Made by a program: the position numbers and the translations under genes
Part shown: positions 26,101 to 34,118 of the stretch, one piece after another
Position numbering within the stretch: position 1 is the stretch's first letter
Layout of the letters: every line of letters begins with the position of its first letter
Origin: Clostridia bacterium
GTDB lineage: Bacteria; Bacillota; Clostridia; Oscillospirales; CAG-382
Direction: 5' to 3'
DNA: 36,328 nucleotides
Assembly (NCBI GenBank): GCA_017560085.1
Contig: JAFYPA010000079.1
Coordinates: 1 to 36,328 of the forward strand
Notes under the pieces: generated by a model
Databases searched by the model: none
What the model saw: only the letters and a program-made list of their open reading frames with translations
Told to the model about the DNA's origin: nothing

Positions 26101-28281
26101 CCTCCTTCAGGTGGCGGTGACGACAATACCGACCCGGATAATCCAAATCCCAATCCCGACCCCGAAAAGCCGGAAAAACCTGAAGTTCTCCACGAATACT
26201 CCTACGAAGTAACCAACAACGGCAAAACTCTTGTAAGAAAATGTATCTGCGGAGTTACGAACTATGCAAAGCTCAGCGCATCGGATACTACGTATAACGG
26301 AAAGGTACAGTATCAGGCTCGTATCGTGTACACCTCCAACAGCTCCGAGGTTGAATGGGAGCCTGTGGATGTTACGTATATGCTTGGCGATTCTATTGTC
26401 GCGCCAAAAAATGCGGGAACTTATACCGTATATCTCAGCTCTCCCGATACAAATCTTGAAGCACAGACTGAGTTTACAATTCACAAGGCAAAGCAGGATG
26501 CTCCGCCTGTGCCGGAGTTTGAAGAAATCCGGGAAGGCGACAATGCTATATTTAAAATAACGCCTCTCAACAATGGAAAAGAAGATACCAAGCCCCTTTA
26601 CAGACTTGTTTACTTCGACAAGGGTGAAAAATACGAAACAATATGGGATACTGTAACCGAAATTACAATTCCGTGGTCAAGAACAAGCTACTACATTGAA
26701 GTAAAGTACGAGGGCAATAACAACTATCTCGAATCCGACGTTACAAGAACACGCTCCGTGTACTATGTCGGAGAAGCTCAGATAGAAGTATCCTCGGAAA
26801 GCGGAATTTATATTGACGATGTATACGAAGAAAAAGCCGAGAGCTCCAACGGTATTATTATCGAGTATCACATCGCCGAAAATTTCCACAAGCTAAATAG
26901 CTTCAGTGCGGCAACCGTAGACAATTCGATACCGGTAACCATATCACATATTGAAGATGACAACGTCACAGGAAAATTCTGGGTTACTCAGATTCCTTCC
27001 GAGAACTGTACCGTCAAAGTCCACCTCTCAGGTGCCGAACGCAACACCATCCTGAATGTCACATTCGCCGAGGGACAGATTTTCGACGAGCTTACAGGTG
27101 ACGATTCGGTAAAAATCAGCAATGATTCAGCGTTCTCTGTTCTTTGCAACATTGAGTACTTCAACAGCGCAAACTACGAAACTCCCCAAATTGTATTCGG
27201 AGCGGCGCTTCCTGCAGGCACAAGAATTATTATGGCGGATAAGAGCGAGGATGCTGTAATAAGCTGGTATCATTGCAATGCGGGCGGAAAAACAAGTGTT
27301 ACGCTTACTGATTTCACCGCTATGGGTACAAGTACAGGCTTTACGGAAACGAAAATCGACAATATTCACGCTGTATATCAGTTTGTGGTTGACTATTCGA
27401 GAGCAAGCAATAATCTCTATACGGGAATCAAGAGCGTAAGCGTAAAAACAGATAAAATACAAGGCTCTCCCGCTTACGATTATATCAATAATCTTGAAGA
27501 AACGGCTTCCGTAAACCACGGAAGCACCTCCTTCACTATGAGCAACCCGACAGTCACCAATCTTACCGCAAGCCTGAATCTTACGGTAACAAAGCCCTAC
27601 ACGGCCTCCAAGTGGGACGGCAGAGCATCGGCTCTCGTTATGACACCCGCAAACAGCAGTATGCTTCCTGCGGATGCGCATCTTGAGATTACCTGCGGAA
27701 ATCTTACCACAGACTACTACAGAAACGAATGCGGCAGCTATATTCTTCCCACAGGGGCTCTTGCGAGCGGAACGACCTCGGCTAAGATAGCTCTTAAGTC
27801 CGATATGTTCGGAGATGAGGCAAACAGCTATACATTCAATTGCAGCTGGTATGTCTCCGCAACGGAATGGGGCAGTGTTCCCATGAGTGGCGTATGTATC
27901 GACACGAAGGAAATCACTTTCTCAAAGGCCGAGTACAGAATGCCAAGCATAAAGATTGTGTCCGCCGACGACGGCAAGCGTGTATACCTTCTCGGTGAGT
28001 CCATAAAGGTTGATATAAGCTTTGCAAACATCACACCCGACCTCAAGGTCAAGGCTACAATGATGTATCAGACGGAAAGCGGCAAGTACGAAAGCTTCGG
28101 TCTTATGCGCACCATAACTCAGCAGGGCGTTCTTGAGCTTCCTCTGAGTGCGGAAACTCACGGTAACTTCAGTATTCTCGTTGAGGTTGAGGACAGCAAG
28201 GGCTATACGATTGTTGAAACACCCTACTATTTCATAGTTCAAAAGCCCGCGCAGACTCAGGCACAGCAGATTTCCGAATAA
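20179..28281 (+). CDS. Giant secreted beta-helix protein with acidic linkers
   Basis: A 2700-residue exported protein. Signal peptide 1-32 (ending DAFA). A short domain (about 55-83) is followed by a Ser/Glu/Thr/Pro/Asp tract (84-474), two DEE[LF]AQWI units (475-594), a second acidic tract (595-645) and a beta-sandwich domain (about 650-800). Residues 1055-1305 carry AIGGG...INGGTV repeats. About 1328-1681 carry twelve GG[GA]I turns like Chlamydia Pmp or beta-helix repeats. A third acidic patch (about 1785-1800) precedes two InlB/Flg_new-type repeats (about 1803-1970, each with GY..GW and a final YA.W). A Pro/Asp linker and Ig/MBG-like domains run to the end. No LPxTG, SLH or C-terminal membrane helix is present. 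Start: ATG with GGAAGAG. It is probably an adhesin or matrix scaffold. Confidence 0.9.
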   Translation: MKSYNKELGALLLTILLTLGVFTQNYIPDAFAEPEGNITTHHELRITHNPGEAGKALSERMNAIENADTFADVGKHVYDVVNPSKQSSDGESSSDNSNSSDSSQGADEGASESTEAKESTESTESAESTESTDSPESDSPAENGSSESTESTESSKSTESPEGNGDESESEPEESTEPEEGDSSDECEPTPEESPEEETEVEAPEESEGSNETETETKTETETETEPETENNEDPIISNEGNDTEAPEENESESDSSENTESTESTDPEEGEDSTEDEQTPDTEEIPEEEAPDSPEESDETEGTDGTDTETDTETDTETESDPETTPDNNTDTVPDEGEVPDSEGDSTEGEESTESTEPTDPEEGEDNKDSDEADQTPEDEKDSDGDEKTEESDKPEESDKPEESDKPEESDKPEDSTTPEKPAGSGAGAGTSEKPDNDKAEDEESEEEKSEDEKSEKDETEDEEDKDEEETDGYLWEGKSDEELAQWISDKANKAYLAKLLKNPDSEEAAALSARINEIEDSELYRTVKQYVFDIENGKDEDEKDSAVSYPWDDMTDEEFAQWILCGDNNDFIAVMLKELADSRREKLAKADGEDEIEETEETEETEEPEEPEESEEEGSDEEGFDEEGSDEEESEAKVPSPSESFGNRVASVGDTAVYDDIRSFLTKLYNSDIPLENQTLLDKKYGVSVKGMLPEGAELRVEKVSLADVEEFVGEGKTLVFAYDISIWVNDVEYTIPEALEVTIPAEKTEDGNKLSVKHIRKDSETGERTAEKIESELSEDGEVTFSAESFSIYMAVAAAAENYIYFDLAAGSVTLGTSTYEGSVYTTSGTKKTVSGTHSENNKYYVYQSTGSSSGFGEAEDGTFILPDYAPITNNGKPWAEYITNNKNITDVIKAWNNNKGTRTSTENYITISVAGKKCDVTIDNIWSTKNEASTNRTTGGIAVTGAGTKGTAVTVRIKGDNRLCNIHYNSSVNTGSLTFTSADGDDSDDGTLTVIGKQEEAARTYSYYKVKVAPNFWNSVIGGNDSSGQVHNLYFNGATIYAGSTPIENCTAIGGGGNDIGNVIINGGTVTAVAHTTGTAIGGGIAHTGVGGPSDVIINGGTVYAYNFGQPAYETVSDYGSSTPQAVKDAAKHVAGTAIGGGSSIMKAGNEKEAYVTITGGRVYAESLGGCAIGGGNSVNTSAGSATVTITGGNITAVSKGQKNYYTGYDVSPSVAIGGGRGGIYGNGGVATVKISGKTTTLVTGSVGGGGTINPTGNTGYATVEISGGEISGQFVMAKGGSSACTFTMTGGTIQGSHTSNTEFIRMYKDGGVLYMDDSKGVATISGGTITNCSAENGGAIYMTDGKFTISDEAVITNCTATKNGGAVCIGNETTPASNAVFTANGGTIKNNKATQNGGAISLFGGKVNVNNGTFTQNSSTLSGGGIYVSGGNVAMENGTISENTATVDGGGIAVNDGQVDVVLGTIIKNTATANGGGIAVNGGNFTMNDGTISENTATVNGGGISVNGGQVDILKGIITKNTADASGGGISVSGGNVSFASGEITYNKATENGGGIAVEDGNVIMSGGSADYNEAGENGGGIYVSSDTSDVYADILSGTVSANKAGKLGGAIAVVGKESGNQQISAMIGVNEMHPVEFDHTHKDKKYTHKSCPEIKNNIASSEGGAIYLSGGAKTSLEIYCVYEEHNLADDGETEHNFIMMKGGNCVISTSPKDEDGNFIAEQSTHGNVHITGTAYIIGGNMDLWGSMDNPSTKQYFTVNILADENGSKGRFEDHRIGVEDNEQEDEEEEEEQPKQVYKLHYYENFKGSGKYKAIDIEEGNIVRISGTIYSHPGYKIIGWYTNPDGTGKEYAVNSEFDPSKYVPPEGGPPYLIIYAKWEAHNYHVEFNPNTPNGISYSGEMATMEDLEFDVSYTLPKNEFTCTGYTFKGWSTTADGSGTKFADKAEFLNLTEVKGETVILYAQWDKHTEPPSGGGDDNTDPDNPNPNPDPEKPEKPEVLHEYSYEVTNNGKTLVRKCICGVTNYAKLSASDTTYNGKVQYQARIVYTSNSSEVEWEPVDVTYMLGDSIVAPKNAGTYTVYLSSPDTNLEAQTEFTIHKAKQDAPPVPEFEEIREGDNAIFKITPLNNGKEDTKPLYRLVYFDKGEKYETIWDTVTEITIPWSRTSYYIEVKYEGNNNYLESDVTRTRSVYYVGEAQIEVSSESGIYIDDVYEEKAESSNGIIIEYHIAENFHKLNSFSAATVDNSIPVTISHIEDDNVTGKFWVTQIPSENCTVKVHLSGAERNTILNVTFAEGQIFDELTGDDSVKISNDSAFSVLCNIEYFNSANYETPQIVFGAALPAGTRIIMADKSEDAVISWYHCNAGGKTSVTLTDFTAMGTSTGFTETKIDNIHAVYQFVVDYSRASNNLYTGIKSVSVKTDKIQGSPAYDYINNLEETASVNHGSTSFTMSNPTVTNLTASLNLTVTKPYTASKWDGRASALVMTPANSSMLPADAHLEITCGNLTTDYYRNECGSYILPTGALASGTTSAKIALKSDMFGDEANSYTFNCSWYVSATEWGSVPMSGVCIDTKEITFSKAEYRMPSIKIVSADDGKRVYLLGESIKVDISFANITPDLKVKATMMYQTESGKYESFGLMRTITQQGVLELPLSAETHGNFSILVEVEDSKGYTIVETPYYFIVQKPAQTQAQQISE
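21349..21420 (+). repeat. 18-bp coding tandem repeat (four units)
   Basis: Four units of GAGGAATCCGATAAGCCC, encoding EESDKP, with two synonymous changes in the first. Nearby are three 9-bp GAAGAAACA units (from about 21972) and three 15-bp units encoding EGSDE/EGFDE (from about 22033). All keep frame, so slippage would change linker length without breaking the protein. Confidence 0.9.
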
Positions 28282-28292
28282 GCATAAAGACA

Positions 28293-28327
28293 AAGGGTTG
28301 AGCAAAACGCTCAGCCCTTATTTTTTC
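28293..28327 (+). terminator. Intrinsic terminator after the giant gene
   Basis: AAGGGTTGAGC and GCTCAGCCCTT pair around AAAAC (one G-U) and are followed by ATTTTTT. It lies between convergent genes. On the minus strand only a weak U-tract follows, so it mainly serves the plus strand. Confidence 0.88.
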
Positions 28328-28334
28328 GTTCTCT

Positions 28335-29582
28335 TTATTCATTAACCTTAATATTATGCCTCTTCGCATAAATATTAGTATACCAAAAATAAACAAACCC
28401 CGACCCCGCCTGAAGCGCGCCTGCGATTATCAGCGTTCCGTACGCTCCGAAAAGGCTCATCATATAGGGCACAGCCATACCGCCAAGTGCCGTTCCGAGG
28501 GTGTGGAGCACCATACGCCACGCGGAATACTGACCGATACAGCGGTAGTCCACTATCTTTGTAATCGCCGTGGGAACTCCGTAGTCTATGAAGTTCTTGA
28601 AAAGGCTCACAACGAGATAAAAGGCAAAGAACATTGCGGGATTCTTTCCTACGAGCATAAGCGGTGCGAGAATTGCCGTCGCAAGGCTTGAGAAGAATAT
28701 AAGCTTGCCGTCCTCCGCTTTGCTTGCGATTCTTGAATAGATGAAGCATCCTATCATAAGCGCAAGCTGTAAAAGTGCGCTCAGAAGTGCACCGCTCTCG
28801 CCACCGATAATTCCGCTTGTGTTGCCTATTACAAGAATTACCGCCCACACGCCCGTGTGGAAGCCTCTCATAAGGTTGGGCACAAGAAGAATGTAGAAGG
28901 GCTTGTAGCGGAAGATGTTTATCTTCTCCTCCTTTTCTGCCTTTTCCGTGCTTACGTTGTTGTCGGAAACCTCCTTGTAGGAGCCTGCAACAAAGGCGTT
29001 GAGCACAAACATCGCAATTCCGAAGGCGAAGAAGAAAATCATCACCGTGAAATAGTCGTATTTCTCCGATGTGGTAAAATAGTTTATAACAAAGGAAAAC
29101 AGTGTACTGAAAAGCCCGAGGAACACGCCCGAAACACCGAGGATTCTGCCGTATTCCTTGATATTCATTATCTTATAAGGAAGCTTATAGCTGAGAACTC
29201 CGTGAAGTCCGTAGGCAACCGAGGCAAGAATTCCCGCCGCAAGCACCGAGAAGAACACCGCATTCGGAGTCCCGTTCCCGAGGCAGAAGTACATCATCGT
29301 CCCCAGAAGCGGTATATGCAAAAGCGGAAGCAGAGCGGACACCCGAATCATCCCCCTCATATTTTCCACAGCCTTTGAGGAAAGGGTCATCATAAGCATC
29401 TGCACGATAAGCATTGCGGAAACGAATTTCGTTACATTATCGTCCGAAACTCCGCTTTTGATAAGGAAGCCCTGAATAATGGAGCCCGTACCCACAAGTG
29501 CAATTCCGCAGGCGTGGATGGGCTGGGATATGTAATATTTTATTTCGTTAATCTTATTGATATTTATGGTAAACCCTCCCAA
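28335..29582 (-). CDS. MFS-type transporter
   Basis: A 415-residue membrane protein with about 12 hydrophobic helices and a charged central loop (residues about 205-225, Glu/Lys-rich), the layout of the major facilitator superfamily. The substrate is not recognisable. The start is odd. The only standard codon before the first helix is TTG at 29582, which overlaps the ribosome binding site GGGAGGG itself. At the right distance downstream there is ATA (29567-29565), then AAT ATC. An ATG-to-ATA change or an unusual start codon is therefore possible. If the ATA is used, the protein begins INKINEIKYY-like and has 410 residues. It converges on the giant gene and lies 180 bp from glyS. Confidence 0.8.
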   Translation of the reverse strand: MGGFTININKINEIKYYISQPIHACGIALVGTGSIIQGFLIKSGVSDDNVTKFVSAMLIVQMLMMTLSSKAVENMRGMIRVSALLPLLHIPLLGTMMYFCLGNGTPNAVFFSVLAAGILASVAYGLHGVLSYKLPYKIMNIKEYGRILGVSGVFLGLFSTLFSFVINYFTTSEKYDYFTVMIFFFAFGIAMFVLNAFVAGSYKEVSDNNVSTEKAEKEEKINIFRYKPFYILLVPNLMRGFHTGVWAVILVIGNTSGIIGGESGALLSALLQLALMIGCFIYSRIASKAEDGKLIFFSSLATAILAPLMLVGKNPAMFFAFYLVVSLFKNFIDYGVPTAITKIVDYRCIGQYSAWRMVLHTLGTALGGMAVPYMMSLFGAYGTLIIAGALQAGSGFVYFWYTNIYAKRHNIKVNE

Positions 29583-29703
29583 GACAAGATTTCACAAGAT
29601 AAATTTTACCAAATTCCGCGCAAAAAATCAATATCCGAAAAGGACATTTTTTATCTCTGTATGTCCGTTTTATACATCTTTTGCGTTTTATTTTCGACTA
29701 AAG

Positions 29704-29756
29704 ACAAAAAACACCCCGACCTCGGAGTAAATCCGCTGTCGGGGAATGTGTTTTTA
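29704..29756 (-). terminator. Intrinsic terminator after glyS
   Basis: On the minus strand CCCCGAC and GTCGGGG pair around a 17-nt loop and are followed by TGTTTTTTG. It begins just past the glyS stop. Confidence 0.75.
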
Positions 29757-29762
29757 TATAAA

Positions 29763-31154
29763 TCAGAACGCAATCTTAGCTTCGATGTAAGCCTTGAGGT
29801 CTTCAATCTTGATTCTTTCCTGAGCCATTGTGTCTCTGTCACGAACAGTAACACAGCCGTCGGTTTCGGACTCAAAGTCGTATGTGATGCAAAGAGGAGT
29901 ACCGATTTCGTCTTCTCTTCTGTATCTCTTACCGATAGAGCCCGCATCGTCAAAGTCACACATAAAGTACTTGCGAAGCTCGTCGTAAACCTCGCCTGCC
30001 TTTTCGGAAAGCTTCTTGGAAAGAGGAAGAACCGCAGCCTTGAAGGGTGCAAGTGTGGGATGGAGTCTGAGAACTGTTCTTACATCGCCGCCCTCAAGCT
30101 CTTCCTCGTCGTATGCGTCGATAAGGAATGCAAGAGTAACTCTGTCAGCACCGAGAGAAGGCTCAACAACATAGGGAACGTACTTGTTGTTTGCTTCCTG
30201 ATCGAAGTATTCAAGACCCTCGCCGGAGTGCTTGATGTGCTGTGTAAGGTCGTAGTCTGTTCTGTCTGCAACGCCCCAGAGCTCGCCCCATCCGAAGGGG
30301 AAGAGGAATTCGAAGTCTGTTGTTGCCTTGGAGTAGAAGCTGAGCTCCTCGGGATCGTGGTCACGGAGTCTGAGGTTTTCTTCCTTCATACCGAGGTTTA
30401 CAAGCCAGTCACGGCAGAAGCCTCTCCAGTATGCGAACCATTCAAGGTCTGTACCGGGCTCACAGAAGAATTCAAGCTCCATCTGTTCGAATTCTCTTGT
30501 TCTGAATGTGAAGTTACCGGGAGTGATTTCGTTTCTGAAGGATTTGCCTATCTGACAAACACCGAAGGGAATCTTCTTTCTTGTTGTTCTCTGGATGTTC
30601 TTGAAGTTTACGAAAATACCCTGTGCTGTTTCGGGACGGAGGTAAAGTGTATTTGTGGAGTCCTCTGTTACGCCCTGGAATGTCTTGAACATAAGGTTGA
30701 ACTTACGGATATCCGTAAAGTCGTTGCTTCCGCAGTCGGGACATACGATATTGTGCTCCTTGATGTAGTCCATCATTTCGGCATCGGACATACCTGCGGG
30801 ATTGTCGGAAAGGTTGTTCTGTGCAACATAGTCCTCAATGAGCTTGTCCGCTCTGTGTCTTGTCTTACACTTCTTACAGTCCATAAGAGGGTCGGAGAAG
30901 CCGCCGAGGTGACCTGAAGCAACCCATGTCTGGGGGTTCATAATGATTGCGCTGTCAAGACCAACATTGTACTTTGATTCCTGAACGAACTTCTTCCACC
31001 AAGCCTTCTTTACGTTGTTCTTAAGCTCAACGCCGAGAGGACCGTAGTCCCAGCTGTTTGCAAGACCGCCGTAAATTTCGCTTCCTGCATATACGAAGCC
31101 TCTGCCCTTACAGTAGGCAACGATTTTTTCCATTGTCTTTTCTGAATTCTGCAT
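29763..31154 (-). CDS. glyS: Glycyl-tRNA synthetase, alpha2 type
   Basis: A 463-residue class II aminoacyl-tRNA synthetase that charges tRNA-Gly, of the single-chain dimeric type found in archaea, eukaryotes and many Firmicutes. Motifs: the N-terminal [21 protein letters not shown] signature, two CxxC pairs (CKKC and CPDC) that could bind zinc, class II motif 2 ([19 protein letters not shown]), and motif 3 in [14 protein letters not shown]. The C-terminal anticodon-binding domain follows. Length is typical. Start: ATG with AAAGGATG. A promoter lies about 75 nt upstream, and the leader is too short for a T-box, unlike many clostridial aminoacyl-tRNA synthetase genes. Confidence 0.96.
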   Translation of the reverse strand: MQNSEKTMEKIVAYCKGRGFVYAGSEIYGGLANSWDYGPLGVELKNNVKKAWWKKFVQESKYNVGLDSAIIMNPQTWVASGHLGGFSDPLMDCKKCKTRHRADKLIEDYVAQNNLSDNPAGMSDAEMMDYIKEHNIVCPDCGSNDFTDIRKFNLMFKTFQGVTEDSTNTLYLRPETAQGIFVNFKNIQRTTRKKIPFGVCQIGKSFRNEITPGNFTFRTREFEQMELEFFCEPGTDLEWFAYWRGFCRDWLVNLGMKEENLRLRDHDPEELSFYSKATTDFEFLFPFGWGELWGVADRTDYDLTQHIKHSGEGLEYFDQEANNKYVPYVVEPSLGADRVTLAFLIDAYDEEELEGGDVRTVLRLHPTLAPFKAAVLPLSKKLSEKAGEVYDELRKYFMCDFDDAGSIGKRYRREDEIGTPLCITYDFESETDGCVTVRDRDTMAQERIKIEDLKAYIEAKIAF

Positions 31155-31218
31155 TGTTATATCATCCTTTACAAAAATAATTACTGTATAAAACCAAAGA
31201 TTACATAGAATCCTTATC

Positions 31219-32247
31219 TTACCCTAAATAATACCATAAATTTCTCGGCTTTACAAGACCTTTTTTTCGATTTATTGTTAAAAATGTTAATTTTTCATAG
31301 TACGGAGCGAACAGCACGGGCTTTGCGTACTCTACCTCGGGCTCGGATTTCTCTTCCTCCTCAAAAAGCGAATCCGGAATAAAGGCGAGTGCGTGTCTGC
31401 CCACCGCATTGTAGGCTACCTCTACCCTCTTTTTCGGGTATGCCGCATTTTTCTTTCGCCACGGGTCGTTGAAGTAATAGCTGTCCTTATCATAGCCCAC
31501 AAGGAGTAAGCAGTGGAAGGGTGCTGTCCAGAGGTGAGTTCTTTCCGTGCCCTCTATTTTCCAGCTTGTGTATATGTAGGGCTCGGACATATCTATCGTA
31601 CCCCAGAAGAGTACGGGAATGCCCTTGTCGATGTAGTCGTTGCAGAGTGTTGTGAGAGATGCGTCACGGAGCACGACAGAGGTAAATGCTCTGTTCTCCA
31701 TCTTGTCCGCCGCTTTTTTTATAACTGCGGGATAGCATCCCCATCCGCCCTTGCTTCTCGGGTCACCGGGGAATTCCTCGTGAGGGTCACAGCCGTATCT
31801 TACGCCGCCCTTGTAGTAGGGTGCTCTGCCCATATCGAGATATTTTGAAATGAATTCGTTGGGTGTAATTTCAATTCCCAGATACTTCAGTGCCATAACC
31901 GCCGACACAGCCTCACAGCCGTTGGGGAAGCCGTTCCGCTGATTTATGTACGGCACATCAAGAACTACCTTTTCGGGCGTGGGCAAATCCTCGGATGTCT
32001 GCTCCTGCTCTGTTTCGCCCTCGGACGGCTCGTCCGGATTCTCCGTCGGAGTATCGTCGGGGTATTCGTCCTTTATAAGAGGCTCGGTGATTTCCTCGGG
32101 TGCGAGCTCGGTCTGTGCTTCAGCTGCAATCTCGGTCGGCACTTCCTGTGCGCACACAAGGGAAAACGCCGTGAAGAGCAGTGCAGATGCCGTAAGAGAA
32201 GCGAGGAAATTTATATGTTTTCGTTTGGTTTTAGTTTCTTTATGCAT
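31219..32247 (-). CDS. Secreted C39-like (papain-fold) peptidase
   Basis: A 342-residue exported protein of the Peptidase_C39_2 family (PF13529). Signal peptide or membrane anchor about 12-33 (ending VCAQ). A Glu/Thr/Pro-rich spacer (35-90) precedes the catalytic domain. Likely catalytic residues are C111 in FPNGCEAVS and H245 in [10 protein letters not shown], with N260-D261 in YYFNDPW. Such proteins are found at the surface of Gram-positive bacteria; real substrates are mostly unknown. The last codons hold the glyS promoter. It lies 43 bp after the epimerase-like gene. Ribosome binding site AGGAG, about 14 nt from the ATG. Confidence 0.85.
   Translation of the reverse strand: MHKETKTKRKHINFLASLTASALLFTAFSLVCAQEVPTEIAAEAQTELAPEEITEPLIKDEYPDDTPTENPDEPSEGETEQEQTSEDLPTPEKVVLDVPYINQRNGFPNGCEAVSAVMALKYLGIEITPNEFISKYLDMGRAPYYKGGVRYGCDPHEEFPGDPRSKGGWGCYPAVIKKAADKMENRAFTSVVLRDASLTTLCNDYIDKGIPVLFWGTIDMSEPYIYTSWKIEGTERTHLWTAPFHCLLLVGYDKDSYYFNDPWRKKNAAYPKKRVEVAYNAVGRHALAFIPDSLFEEEEKSEPEVEYAKPVLFAPYYEKLTFLTINRKKGLVKPRNLWYYLG
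31228..31256 (-). promoter_or_regulatory. glyS promoter inside the end of the C39-like gene
   Basis: On the minus strand TTGTAA (31251-31256), 17 bp, TATTAT (31228-31233). The boxes fall within the last twelve codons of the upstream peptidase gene, whose tail NLWYYLG is encoded across the -10 region. Confidence 0.65.
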
Positions 32248-32290
32248 ATTTCGGAAAAAGCTCCTGAAGGATTTTATTTTTGCGCAAGGC

Positions 32291-33088
32291 TCACAGAAAC
32301 GCCGAAATTTCGGCGGCGACAGAGCTTACGCTTTCGCTGTTTATATATTCGAGAATGAGCGGCACGGACGGATTTTTCCTTGCAAAGTCAAGTGTGTCGG
32401 AGAAATCAAAGTCGCCGTCACCGAAGCGCTCGTAGAATCTGCCGTCCCTTTTTCTGTCCCTTATACGGCAAAGACCGACAAGGCTCGGGTCGGGAATTTT
32501 TCCGTCGTCCACGGGAATGCAGGTGTACTTCAGCATCTCACCGCTTCCGATGTTCTTTTCCACATCGGAACGAATTTCAAGAAAGCCGTCGAAGCCGCAT
32601 ACTGCGTCGGACGGTGAGCACTCGACGGAAAGGGTAAGTCCCCTTTTTTGTGCCTCTATGCAGGCGAAGGTAAAGCCGTCAACAAGCCTTGCCCTCGGCT
32701 CCTTGCCGAAGCCTCTTGATGCGGGAAGGAATCCCGCGGTACCGCTGTGGGTGGCAATTGTGGGAATTCCGCATTCCAGAGCGGCGTTGCAATATCTGTC
32801 AAAGGCTCGCAGGGTTTCAACGAAATCCGAGGAGCTGCCACCGAAGAAGCATCCGTAAAAGCCCAGTGCCGACACGGTAATTCCGCTTTGTGCGAAGATT
32901 TCCACGGCGTTTTTTATTTCCTTCACGGACGGAATTTCGGCTTTGCCGAAGAAGTTATGCTTCCAGCCCGCAAGGTCGGTCTGACAAAAGCAGAGCTCGG
33001 CACAGTTAAGACGGGCGTCCTTAAATATTCGTGCGGTTTCGCTGACGGTTTTACCGCCAAAGGACCTTGTGCTTGCACCGAGAGACAT
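32291..33088 (-). CDS. Sugar phosphate isomerase/epimerase-like TIM barrel
   Basis: A 265-residue protein of the xylose-isomerase-like / AP-endonuclease-2-like fold (PF01261). The first strand SLGASTRSF, the THSGTAGF segment (residues about 113-120) and LSVECSPSD (E in the expected metal position) support the family. No secretion signal. It may interconvert an inositol- or ketose-type sugar, but the ligand set is incomplete to the eye and the substrate cannot be named. Start: ATG with GGTGGTG. It sits 25 bp after the AEC transporter and 43 bp before the peptidase gene, all on one strand. Confidence 0.8.
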   Translation of the reverse strand: MSLGASTRSFGGKTVSETARIFKDARLNCAELCFCQTDLAGWKHNFFGKAEIPSVKEIKNAVEIFAQSGITVSALGFYGCFFGGSSSDFVETLRAFDRYCNAALECGIPTIATHSGTAGFLPASRGFGKEPRARLVDGFTFACIEAQKRGLTLSVECSPSDAVCGFDGFLEIRSDVEKNIGSGEMLKYTCIPVDDGKIPDPSLVGLCRIRDRKRDGRFYERFGDGDFDFSDTLDFARKNPSVPLILEYINSESVSSVAAEISAFL

Positions 33089-33113
33089 TTTATCACCACC
33101 GAAAATTTTTTAC

Positions 33114-34058
33114 TCAGCCTATAACGGCAAAGGCAATCATCATCATCAAAGGAATTGTCGCCACGGAAAGAAGTGTGGACACACTGACGGTTTTCGCCGC
33201 GAGGGGCTTATCCGCATCGTAGTAGTCCGCCATAATTGCGGTATTGCTCGCTGCGGGCATACAGCACATTATGACAAGGATATACGAAAACATAGAAGGA
33301 AGTCCGACGAGCTTACATACAAAAATCATAGCCGCAGGGAAAAGGATAAGCTTCAGAAGGAGATACCAGTAGAGGGTCTTATCCTTGAAAACGGTTCTCA
33401 GGTCGAGCTCACAGAAGAGGCTTCCGACGATAATCATAGAGAGCGGGAAGGTCATATTTCCGATATAGTTCATACCCTCGCTGATGCATCCGGGCATCTT
33501 TATCTGAAGCATAAAGAACGCAAAGCCGACGATAGCGGAGATGAAGCTGGGATTAAGGAGAATCTTCTTAGCGATAGTTCTGCCGTCAAGACCTTTACCG
33601 TCGTTCATAAGCACGACTCCGTATGTCCAGCAGAATATATTAAAGAACAGAGTAAAGAACACGCCGTAGAAGAGTCCGAGCTCGTCATCTCCCAGGAGTG
33701 CCTGTAGCACGGGATATCCGAGGAATCCGCAATTGGCGAATATCATAGCGAAGCTATAAATTTTCTCCTTGGAGCGTGTTTTCTCGAACTTGAATGCAAC
33801 CGAGCCGATAAGTGCGGTGAGGACATGCATCACGACAGAGAGTCCGAGGATTACAAATCCGTTTCGGACGAGCTCTGCGTTATAGTCCTTCTGGAATGCG
33901 GATATAACGAGGAAGGGGTTTGTGATATTGACAAGCATAGCGGAAAGTGCGCTTGTGGATTTCTTATCTATGACATTTGTTTTTCGCAAAACCATTCCCA
34001 TTATCATTATGAAGAAAAGGTTTATGACTTTGGATGTGATGGGTGCTGCTGGTGACAT
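33114..34058 (-). CDS. AEC-family (auxin efflux carrier-like) permease
   Basis: A 314-residue integral membrane protein of PF03547, with about ten hydrophobic helices, early NPFLVISAF and a late CMPAASNTAIMADYY segment that is characteristic of bacterial AEC members. These export or exchange small organic acids such as malate; the substrate here is not known. I start it at 34058 because GGAGGT lies 7 nt upstream. The open frame continues 24 codons further, but that part is read from the TGCATAA tandem repeat and would be an artefact. First gene of the AEC/epimerase/C39 run. Confidence 0.88.
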   Translation of the reverse strand: MSPAAPITSKVINLFFIMIMGMVLRKTNVIDKKSTSALSAMLVNITNPFLVISAFQKDYNAELVRNGFVILGLSVVMHVLTALIGSVAFKFEKTRSKEKIYSFAMIFANCGFLGYPVLQALLGDDELGLFYGVFFTLFFNIFCWTYGVVLMNDGKGLDGRTIAKKILLNPSFISAIVGFAFFMLQIKMPGCISEGMNYIGNMTFPLSMIIVGSLFCELDLRTVFKDKTLYWYLLLKLILFPAAMIFVCKLVGLPSMFSYILVIMCCMPAASNTAIMADYYDADKPLAAKTVSVSTLLSVATIPLMMMIAFAVIG

Positions 34059-34118
34059 GGGAGACCTCCGGGAAGAATTATGGATGATGAATAATAGGAT
34101 TGCGGAGCAATCTTTAAA

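Noticed and set aside
27900..28281. Sortase anchor at the end of the giant protein
   Set aside because: No LPxTG-like motif, no hydrophobic helix and no basic tail in the last 120 residues.
29514..30917. 467-residue plus-strand open frame opposite glyS
   Set aside because: Shadow of the glycyl-tRNA synthetase gene, caused by strong codon bias.
31155..31228. Possible T-box leader before glyS
   Set aside because: The leader is only about 75 nt and lacks the T-box sequence and antiterminator fold.
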